Below the pieces are notes generated by a model that ran no database searches, was not told the origin of the DNA, and was given only the letters and a program-made list of their open reading frames with translations. Source: Branchiostoma floridae (Eukaryota > Chordata > Leptocardii > Amphioxiformes > Branchiostomatidae). Taken from it: a stretch of 37,825 nt of DNA. Every line of letters starts with the position of its first letter. The stretch's first letter is position 1. Shown here one piece after another: positions 10,585-19,735 of this stretch. The stretch covers positions 1 through 37,825 of the forward strand of contig NW_023365790.1 of the NCBI RefSeq assembly GCF_000003815.2, given 5' to 3'. Both the position numbers and the translations under genes were made by a program.

Positions 10585-13500
10585 ATGGGATACGATGCAG
10601 TGTTAGCCAGGTGTATTAGAGCATTTCGAGCCTTGTATCCAGGTTTACCTGTCCTTATGGCAGCAGGCGGGACGAAAATCAAACCAGACTGTCAGGAAAA
10701 TGTGGAATCGCTCAGGGAAGCACTTAAAAAGGTCAGTAGTATATGTAGTAACTATGGTAACATATTGTCTGCAAATTGATTTATTGAATGGTGGTGTATA
10801 TCAAGATTTCTGTTTGCTGTAAGTGTTTGTGGCTGACATAATAATTAATATAAATCAGTATTTGGTGTACTTGTAATATTATATACAAATATACAAATCT
10901 GTATGATTTTATGCGATTAAGTAGTGGCTGCATTTTAAGACACAATTTATAAACTTCTATGTAGAATTTCAGTCATGAATATCAATTTGGTCATACAAAC
11001 AAAATTTATCAGATTTGAACAGTGTTTTTCGCAGTAACAAGAAATATGAATAACTAAATTTGCTGTGGCTCTACTAAGAGTGAATTGGTCTGCAATGGGG
11101 TGTGCATTGATGAGAATTCAGTCCCTCGTGCAAATAAACAATTATGAATGATGGTACATTTTGTATTGTTGGAGAATCTATACCCACCCAATTGCTCAGG
11201 CCATTTTCTGTGTAAGCAAAGTCCCAAGGGACTTACTGCTGGCAATGCACATTTATGAGATTATTCCTATAGGAAACATATTGGGCATGATGTGGTAGTA
11301 ATTATTTTTTTCTGAATTATAGGACTCTGATATGGGAGAGCAGATCAAGGTAATTCTAAGTGCTTTTTTTTCTATCAGTGTCTTAGTTTATTGTAGAAAC
11401 CAAATGACTGAGAAAGCTATGAAACACTGTCAATAAATACCTCAAGCAAGCAGTTGTGGCACAGTGACTTATTTCAAATCAAAGAGAGATCTTACTAATT
11501 TCCTTTGCCAAGAAGGTTATATGTGATGTTTGTGCATGGGTGTGTGTGTGTCTGTGGACAGCATACCTCGAGAAGTTATGGATGGATCCTTGTTATACAA
11601 AACTGAAGTTGTTAAATGCAGGTACCCGGTAGGTTGAGTTTGGGAAAACAAAGGTCATTTTTTGATAATGGGCCTCCTAGCAGCCTTTTACAATACTGCA
11701 AAAGAATTTCCTGTTTTGATATCTTATGCTCTGGACATTGGTTATGATATTTGAGAGGTAGTTAGCTCTGATAATAATGCGAGTAAGTGGTATAGGTTTG
11801 GGCTCCCTAGTCCTCTGTACATTTGGGCCAGACTCCCTTTCCAATGTAAGCTTCTGGTATTAGGATTGTATATTTCTTTTTATTTGAAGTGAGCTATGTT
11901 AGCATGCTGGAACATGTGATAAGTCTGTGAATTGTTTTAATTTGTTAAAAACTATTTGTTTTCCACAGGATGTTCCTGACAAGGCTCTTAAGAGATTCCT
12001 GAGAGCCCACCTAACAGTCCCGGAGGCTCACAAGGTGTATGTGAAGTGTGAGAAGTGGAGACACAAGTATGGCGTGGAAAACATCAAGCCAGAAGACCCT
12101 GCCATCCAGTCAGAGTTAGCCACAGGAAAGGGCATTGTTCTGGAAGAGAGGGATAAGGATGGAAGGTATGATTCTGGAGTAGATTTTAAGAACTGTTGTC
12201 AATTTTACATCTCTCTAACATCAACTGTCGGATTTCCACCGGATGCCATAGTATATACCACCACATACAAAACGTTGTTATAGAGGTATTTTCAAGATTG
12301 TCTTCAACACCTTCATGTAGATATCTAAAGTGTATATACCTCAAGATTACGGATGTTTCATTCCCTTTCAATAACATTAGATTGTTAGATCATCTATATG
12401 GTAATATTGTTTGAATGAGTTCTTTTGAATATTTTATTTGCTTCACTGTACACACAGGCCCATTATTCTGGTAACAGTACAGCTTCATGATACGAAGAAC
12501 AGAGACATGGAAGTGCTTACCAAGTTCACTGTCTACATGCTGGTCAGTATTCAAGATATTCTATCTTTTGTAGATATGGGGTACGGACACCTCAGGGGGT
12601 ACGGGCACTATAAGGGTATGGACATCACAGGGGGAACGGACACTAGAGAAGTACGCACAGGGTAGGGGTTACGGATACTATAGGGGTACGGACATTACAT
12701 TGGGTACGAACACTTCAGGGGGTACGGACACTCCTGGGGGTACAGACACTACATTTTGATGTTGATTGTGATATTCGGCCATAACTACTCATACTTCAGA
12801 GGCTAACATTGCCATGGCAATGTCTGTTATTACATTGTAGTTGTTGTTGTTGTTGTTGTGTTTGAATGTTGCTGAATACTTTAATTACATGTAGACAGTA
12901 CAGGGGGTACAGACAGTTCAGGGGATACAGACAATACAGGGGGTGTAATGTTCTTGTTGTCATCGTATTTGAATGTAGCTGAATACTAATTACATGTAGA
13001 TTTTGACCTGCTGTACATTTTGACCAGAACTTGACTTTGTGGACTCTTTTTCTAGGAAACACTTTCCAAGCTGTCTGACCAAGGCGAGATGGACAACATT
13101 TGTGTGCTGTTTGACATGAAGGACTTCAGCCTGCGGAACATGGACTATCAGTTTGTGAAGACTCTGATCATGCTGCTGCAGAGATACTTCCCAGAGAGAC
13201 TGGGGGTTTGCCTCATTGTCAATGCACCAACTCTGTTCTCAGGCTGCTGGCTCATCATTAGACCTTGGTAAGCTGTAGGTTCTGATATGTGTTATTGTTA
13301 AGCTTGTTCAGCACCAAGGACAAAACATGCCACGTTTTGTACAAAATTATGATTTTTTTCATTTGCCAAATATTAGTTACTCAAGCAATCGGATATGAGG
13401 TTGGAAAGGGGTTCCAAACCATATATATTTACAAAATCATATCCAGTTGCTTGAGTAACTGCTCTTTGGCATATCTTATTACCTGGATGTCTAATCTTCA

Positions 13501-13791
13501 TCAATGTATGATTTTTTCATGTTTCAGTGATTTGACATGCATTTGAAATGGATTCTTGCAAAAAGCTGTTGTATCTGATTATTCTTAAGCAGTTGTGATT
13601 CGAGGATCTTTTACATAACAGTTCTTAGAAATAACATATTTTTGTGAAAGGCTGGATGTTAATCCATACCTTTGTTCTGTTCCCCCTGTAGGCTGGATGA
13701 GAGAACACGGAAGAAAGTTGCTTTCATATACAGTGAAGAGGAGCTGTCACAATACATCAGACTGGATGTTTTGCCCAGGAAACTTTTCTGA
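10585..13791 (+). CDS. SEC14/CRAL-TRIO lipid-binding domain protein, 255 aa, six coding exons
   Basis: This is probably a cytosolic lipid-binding or lipid-transfer protein of the SEC14 superfamily. Coding exons: 10585-10731, 11323-11349 (27 nt), 11969-12165, 12458-12542, 13056-13267, 13692-13791. They sum to 768 nt and all phases agree, giving 255 aa plus TGA. The N-terminal helical part (CRAL-TRIO-N) includes LKRFLRAHLTVPEAHKVYV and a KWRHKYG segment. The lipid pocket region follows, with RPIILVTVQLHD, NICVLFDMKDF, the helix MDYQFVKTLIMLLQRYFPER, then LIVNAPTLFSGCWLIIRPWL and DERTRKKVAFI, which are hallmark CRAL-TRIO blocks. The ATG is supported by an in-frame TGA just upstream. The protein is short: nothing follows the domain, so there is no GOLD or MSP module. 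It is not obviously TTPA, clavesin, SEC14L or MOSPD2; the lipid ligand cannot be told. Confidence 0.9.
11505..11730 (+). repeat. Dispersed interspersed repeat, copy 1
   Basis: Starting at CCAAGAAGGTTA, this stretch has a GT-rich run, then ACAGCATACCTCGAGAAG, a GGGCC(T/C)CCTA block and a C-TGTTTTGAT end. The same blocks in the same order and orientation occur at 14766-14966. It sits in the intron before coding exon 3 of the CRAL-TRIO gene and has no coding potential. The class is not determinable by eye. Confidence 0.65.
12575..12945 (+). repeat. Degenerate minisatellite (unit about 20 bp) plus (TTG)n
   Basis: About nine degenerate units of the form GGGGTACGGACACT-CAGG fill 12575-12760 and about three more lie at 12898-12945. 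A (TTG)n run (12841-12860) lies between the two clusters. A flanking segment, TTTGAATG..GCTGAATACT..AATTACATGTAGA, occurs twice (near 12861 and 12969). All of it is inside the intron between coding exons 4 and 5 of the CRAL-TRIO gene. Confidence 0.8.
13364..13471. repeat. Inverted repeat with 35-bp arms in the last CRAL-TRIO intron
   Basis: Arm 1 (13364-13398) and arm 2 (13437-13471) are reverse complements over TGCCAAA...AGTTACTCAAGCAA..GGATATGA with few mismatches, separated by 38 bp that contain a smaller imperfect hairpin. The arm-2 sequence recurs inside the satellite array at about 36664-36687, so it belongs to a dispersed element. Confidence 0.8.
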
Positions 13792-13893
13792 CAGAAACAC
13801 ACATCCTTTCTTTTGGATATAAACATTTCACACCTCAGTACAGGATACCCATAGCTTCAAGTAGAAAATGCACCTTTCAGTGGTATTATTATC

Positions 13894-13899
13894 AATAAA
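13894..13899 (+). promoter_or_regulatory. poly(A) signal of the CRAL-TRIO gene
   Basis: AATAAA lies about 100 bases after the stop codon. A second AATAAA near 14109 is an alternative. From 13900 to 15584 I see no gene, only the dispersed repeat copy at 14766-14966. Confidence 0.55.
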
Positions 13900-14765
13900 T
13901 CTATTTACTCCAGTACCTCAATACCAGGAATATTCTGTGGATGGTTTGATTTTGCAATACAATGTATACCGGTATCTGCAATATGTGGGTTTTAGGTTTT
14001 ATTGTAAGAAGTGTTTTATTCCTGTTTATGGGGTGTACAGAATTCTATCAAGTACAGTATAGTAAGGTATTGTGTATATATCTATAAAAAAACAGGGTAC
14101 TCAGATGCAATAAACTTGAATGCATTGCTGCTTACATTTTGTGCTCAAGCAGTGGCTATGTATATATGGGGAATATATACCTCATACATCTTGCGTATAT
14201 CTTACATATTTGTCCTGTACTTTATATGGTAGGGAAGATTTTTGTCCATTTCGGTGTTCAGCAGTGCTGAAGATGTAAATTTACCATTTTTAGTTCGACT
14301 GAAAGACTTGAAATAACATTACATCATGGCCTTCCTGATGAGGTATATGAGTTTCTTGGCTAAGCCCAGGTTCTCTTAGACTAGTAGCTTCTTATGTTAC
14401 ATATATATGTCTATGATACCAAGATTTAGTGTTTACGAATACAACAGTCAGAACTCAAGTAGCTACTACCAGTTCTAGAGCAGGCAGTGTGATACAGTGT
14501 TATCTTTGCTTGGTCATCATCAACCCATCATACCAAACATCATTTTATGTATGACATCCCATGGGACTGTAAATCTGACAGTACAGTAGAACCTAGTACA
14601 ATCTAGAACAAAAAGTGGTCACAGATCATTCTATGGCTCTTTTGTCTTGGTAAATGTTCTAAGTATTTCCTGTCTCTCATGGCTTCCTTCAGCCACTGGT
14701 CACATGAGATTCTGACTGGGCAGCATCTCTAATGCCTAAAGCATCAAACATTTATCATCATTCAA

Positions 14766-14966
14766 CCTTTTCCAAGAAGGTTTAGTTTCGGTTGCGTTTG
14801 TGATGTCTGTGTATGTGTATGTGAATGAACAGCATAACTTGAGAGGGCCAGGACGAATTGTATGGATATTTGGCATGTAGATAGTTCTTGATAAGACCTG
14901 GGAATGATTAGATTTTGGGCCCCCTAACCACTTGTAACAGCACTGCATCAGAACTTCTGGTTTTGA
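14766..14966 (+). repeat. Dispersed interspersed repeat, copy 2
   Basis: This is the partner of the copy at 11505-11730: CCAAGAAGGTTTAG, a GT-rich stretch, ACAGCATAACTTGAGAGG, GGGCCCCCTAACCAC and a TTCTGGTTTTGA end. It lies between the convergent CRAL-TRIO and SLC17 genes. Confidence 0.65.
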
Positions 14967-15584
14967 ATTATTGTTTTACTCATCATATTTAATTAAAATC
15001 AAATCACATGTTCACTCAAACTATCAAATGGTTGACTCAAACATGAACACAGTGCCAATTTATTCGTTTTATACAGCATCCATCAGTATAGAAGACACCA
15101 TCAATCATTTCCTTAGATTTCATATGGACAAAAATGTAAACTTACATACATGTATATTGTAGGAAATTAAGGAACACCAACATTTTAAAAATGCATCATA
15201 CCTACAATATTTGTGCACATTAGCAAAACTGAGCAGAGGACATAAAATAGTTGATGTTTAATTAAGCCAGAGATCGGTTTGTTGATTCTATCTTGTGGCA
15301 GTTTTGAAATGTACTAAGTACAGATCTTTTGTATTGGCGTATTCTGGTAACAGTGTTAGAAGTCTCCTATCATCTAGGTAATGTAATCATAGTCCATTCA
15401 TGTATAGACAGCAGTTGTTAGATTTCGATTCAAACTGATGACACATCAAGAATATAAAAGTAAAAGTATAAAACTATGTAAATTCAAGCATGCACACACT
15501 ATTTCACTGTCAAACGGGAGCAAGTAGCATAATGACGTTGAATATGATTTCAAACTTTTACAGTCCTGGTCAGACACAGCAAAT

Positions 15585-17420
15585 CTATGCATTTGTTTCC
15601 TCCTCGAGGAACTTTGTGGTCATCTCAGCATGTCCATTTACAGTCGTGGTGTCCTTGTGGTGTGCTGGTCCAGTATTCTGTAAAGACAAAGTTGAGTAAG
15701 GTTTGGATCAGACAATTAAAGTTTTCAAAAAGTACAACTTATTGAAGAGCTATTCTTCCACTGGTCGTGACAGAGAAGATAGGCACTATGTGCGGCTTTT
15801 ACAGGTTCACGGTGCAGTTTTTACAGGTTTGATTCCCCTAGAGTGGTATCCCTGACGCCCGAACGTGTTGATGTTCTCATGCGTCATCACTTCCTACATT
15901 GTCTACAACATTGGAGCAGAGCCAAACTAGATCTGTTCTCGAAATATCCTATCGTGTCCACCTTTTCATATCCTGGCGGGCTTCTCAACTGCGGACACAC
16001 ACTAGGACAAATAAACAAAAAACATCCCGACTGATCATGGAGGTAACTACTTTAGTAATCCATTAGTTGCATGACGTACATTAATGGTACACTCCAATTT
16101 GATTACTGAAAGTCGTCATCATTAATTTACCGTTATTTCAGTCAGCTAATAACATTAGACCTAACCTTGGCGTCGCCCTCTCCCCGAGCCCATGGCTGGA
16201 CGTCAGTACGCATGAACACTGCGGTGAAGACACACCCGACAGCTTGGATGGCCGCTCCTATGTAGAAGATCTTAGACCAGCCGCCAACGGTCGGCTGTAA
16301 AAGGAATTCATCTATCATAAGAGCGGCCTTGCCTATGTAATTTGAAAAACGTGCGAATGGGTCTCGAAACAACAGTCGAAGCGACAGTCGAATTGAAGAC
16401 TACGGTCATGGGTTCGGCCAGAGTCCTCCGTCATGCTTTAAATTTGTGTTAGAACAACAGTATAATTTTCTTCCGTCGAAAAGTCAACTTTGCCAGAAGG
16501 TCGAAATGGACTTATGATCAGAGACTCACGGGATTTTGTGGTCTTTGACATTTTGCCAGTAACGAGGTCGACTTTGATAAGAATGATTACAATTCAACAC
16601 CTTCATGTGCATGCATTGGCCTAGTGTAAAACATGAGCCACTTACATCATTCTCAACGATGAATCCGACCAACATAGGAGCGAAGATTCCGGGCAGAGTT
16701 CCTGCCGTGTTGGCCAGTGCGAAGGTCACTCCGCTGAACCTGGGCGCGAACTCGACGTGCACGGCGCGGAAGCCGGCGTTGGTGAGCCCGCTGAAGGCTT
16801 GCAGCAGGCAGAGCAGAGCCACGGCAGCGGCAGGGTCACAGCCGCTCAGGTTAGCCAGCACGAGCCCGCAGATCACCATACCGGTAACCCCTGAGGTAGA
16901 TGTAACCAAACAAAAATATAGACGTGATAGATGTCACCCGGAAACGTCGTAATAAACATTCAAGATTTCCCTTTGGAATTTTCAGCAGGAGTCAAGTTAC
17001 ATTTGTAGTACGATCTTCGTGCGATCGCAAACTGAGGGAACTTGTTGAACAGTCGTCCAAGATTTAGCTTTTGTTTTAGATTCCTGCTAGCGGTTGGTTC
17101 TCTCACAGCCCAGGCTACTTGCAAATCCTACGGCATCAAAATCGTACCTGTAACATATGTGACCCGCTCTGCGTCGAACATCAATGAAGAGTTTTTTGCA
17201 TCCTGATGATTAAAAAAATCTCGCTGGAAAGATTACAGGAGTTGATACGTTCTGCACTCCTCTGTTTTCCAGGACCATGAAACTCACCCGTGATGACAAA
17301 ACTCCTGCGGATCCACACTTTCGGGATGGTCCCACGTTTGATGAGGTAGTCCGCGAGGAAGCTGGACAGCATCATTGAGATCATCGCTAACAGGGATGGA
17401 AGGGCGGACAGCAAGCCGTT
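15585..17420 (-). CDS. SLC17-family anion transporter (sialin/vesicular type), C-terminal four exons
   Basis: SLC17 proteins are 12-helix major-facilitator carriers of organic anions in lysosomal, vesicular or plasma membranes. Exons, in transcript order: 17420-17288, 16890-16646, 16294-16166, 15677-15585; phases agree and give 199 residues plus TAG. Visible features are NGLLSALPSLLAMI and LADYLIKRG (about TM8), SGCDPAAAVALLCLLQAFSG (TM10 region), FAPRFSGVTFALANTAGTLPG, which is the strongly conserved SLC17 block before TM11, and WSKIFYIGAAIQAVGCVFTA (TM12), then a polar tail ending FLEEETNA. The last intron uses AAG|GTTAGG; reading through it would add only seven residues. Full-length SLC17 proteins have about 490 residues, so roughly 300 N-terminal residues are missing. 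I find no matching exon between 17421 and the satellites. Whether the gene is truncated, has a huge intron or is misassembled cannot be told here. Confidence 0.88.
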
Positions 17421-19020
17421 CTATCAGCAACATAAAGAACTTGCTATCAAACACATATGAAATTGTGAAGACTTCTTGGCGTTCAAAAGTGGTAAGTGAC
17501 TTCAATACACCTCCCATATTCTTTTCATTCTATATGTATTTCCAAGCAAGCTCATCGACCTTTACTTCTTAAATAAACAAAAGAGACAAAAGCTGGATAA
17601 TTCATCCAAGTGCCATAATTCGTCAAAGAGGTAAGTGAGAATAATGTCTAGTTTTTCTTTGGACTCGCAACGCCGACCAGTTGCATTACTGTTGTAAATC
17701 GCTAGGCAGGGCGCTTTGGGTCTCGTTGCTTCCATGCAACAATTAATCTCATCATCAGAAGTGACCAATCGCGGAAAGTGCATTTTTCAGGTTAGGATTC
17801 TCTTCACGGACCAATCGCAGTCGCCATTCATCAGCCAATTAATGATACCTGCTGATGTTTGATTGCTTGACCAATCACAGACCCGTGGTAATTTTTGCAC
17901 CTGTGCTGGGCACACCTTTGTCAGTCTGCCGAGATTGACGGTCGATTGTTCAACCAAACAAGGCCGTTTCTTCCCACGGGCTCTCACCGTAAGCCAGAAT
18001 TTCTGTCCTCGGCAATTGAAGCGAGGGGTTGGGGAAGGGAGACGGAGAAATTCACCGTAATGTTCTTCACGCCAATAACCGGGGAGATGCGACGTTCTAA
18101 TCGGTGAGTAGATGTTTTGACGTTCCTTTTTATCAGAGGTGTCCAGTTCTAATTTTACGTCCCAATCCCACTTGATGTTTGACAACCGTTGGGCATTGTT
18201 TGTTACAGCGGTGGTGAGACGGCTCATGTGTACCCGTGGCCCCTATCGGAATCGCACCGTACGCTGACACGTCAGGATGCGAGGCAAAGGCTCCCGCGCC
18301 CGAAGGAATGTGCCGAGCGTCACCGTAACGAGTACTTCACAAGGTCCGGGGAGATAAAGGAATCTCCGGCGCGTCTTGAGAAGACCCGCGGTGTTCATAA
18401 TGATAGACCGACGGCAAGGCATTTCCCAGGCATTTGACAAGGTATTCTCTCAATTCTATATTGTGTGAAAGCAGGCTTTGAGAGACAATAGCTTTGTTGG
18501 CAACATTCATTACGAAAAAGGATCTGTGATTGAATTCAAGAACTCGTTTTTTCCACGTACGATATATACCGGAGCGGAACGCCCTGCCTGGCACGTTGAG
18601 TGCGGGTTGGCGGAAACGGCTGCCCGTTCGGTCGGCGGAAAACGCTGCCCGGTCCGGTCCGGAGGTTGGTTTTGGGGGTTTCGAGTACACTAAATCTAAA
18701 CATTTGCTATCGCAGCAAATCAGTAATTTTGGTGCACTTTTCGTGTAGGCTGGCCCTACAACTTACTAATATCGTTAACATTACCGTAATTTTGGAAATT
18801 CGAAAACGCAAACACGGCGTAATTTCGATTTTGAATACGTTTACGGTGAACATCAGATTTCGGTGCTGCCAGCTCATGGACGCTAATAAGATCGATGATG
18901 AGCCACGTGTCCTCACCTTAAGAACTGATTAGCGCCTTTATTATCTAATTTAGCTACCTTGGTACAAGGCATTCAACGTCTTGGAGGTATATAGTGTTGT
19001 AAGTACATTGATGGCACTGT
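17421..19020. other. Non-coding stretch between SLC17 fragment and satellite edge
   Basis: Short ORFs on both strands (for example 17787-18227 minus and 18189-18437 plus) lack recognisable domains and look random. Composition becomes GC-richer near 18,240-18,680. Apart from the CCAAT cluster at 17765-17875 nothing stands out. Confidence 0.5.
17765..17875 (+). promoter_or_regulatory. Cluster of four CCAAT boxes
   Basis: CCAAT occurs at 17765, 17811, 17835 and 17871, all in the same orientation. Three have the flanks GACCAATC, matching the known NF-Y consensus RRCCAATSR. Such clusters are typical of promoters, but no transcript can be assigned; the SLC17 fragment lies to the left and the satellite array to the right. 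Confidence 0.45.
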
Positions 19021-19021
19021 A

Positions 19022-19735
19022 TATTCTGATAAACCCATGGACAGAAGTTGAATGCCATTTGACTGCTTAGAATTACTTCGTTACTTTTCTACAACGTTTT
19101 ATAACTACGGTATATTGGATTAACCGCGCGAAAGTCGGGCATCCGGAAAGTGTCCTTTTCAATTCACCGTTGTCCCTATATATTCTTAACTTTCAAACGC
19201 AATGGGGTGAATATTAGAAAGCGTGCGCTACTTTTATCACCTTAATCGCATAGTAAAACCCATCGACGGAAGGGAGATTGCTATTTGACTGCTTAGAATT
19301 ACTTCCTTACCTTTTTACAAGACTTTATAACTATTGGAATAACCACGAAAGTCGGGCACCCGGAAAATGCCCTTTTCACCATTGTCACTGTATATTCTTC
19401 ACTTTCAAACGCCATGGCGTCAATATTACAGAGTGTGCGTTACTTTTATCACTTAAATCGCATAGTAAAACCTATGGACAGACGACAGAATGCCACATGA
19501 CTGCTTAGAATAACTTTGTTACTTTTCTACAAGGCTTTATAACTTTTCGACTAACCGCGAAAGAAGGGCACCCGGGAAGTGCCACTGTATATTCTTAAAT
19601 TTCAAACGGTATGGCGTCAATATTACAAAGTGTGCGTTACTTTTATCACTTTAATCACGTAGTAAACCCCATGGAGAGAAGGCAGATTGCTTTTTGACTG
19701 CTAAAAATTACTTTCTTACTTTTCTAAAAGGCTCG
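19022..19735 (+). repeat. Decayed left edge of the family A satellite array
   Basis: The anchor GACTGCTTAGAATTACTT recurs at about 19061, 19287, 19499 and, altered, at 19696, giving spacings of 226, 212 and 197 bp. The units share TGTGCGTTACTTTTATCAC and GCATAGTAAAACC with family A but differ in the middle, where A has the GGTAACCGC doublet. They are the most diverged members of the array. Confidence 0.8.

Noticed and set aside
12796-13062. Minus-strand ORF with a glutamine run
   Set aside because: The run comes from the (TTG)n microsatellite in an intron; the rest has no domain.
16142-16165. Read-through end of the SLC17 exon at 16142
   Set aside because: An in-phase terminal exon at 15677-15585 with a clean acceptor and a stop fits better. 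The short extension remains possible as an alternative isoform.
17787-18227. 146-codon minus-strand ORF as missing SLC17 N-terminal exon
   Set aside because: Its sequence is polar and has none of the SLC17 membrane segments or motifs; it overlaps the CCAAT cluster.
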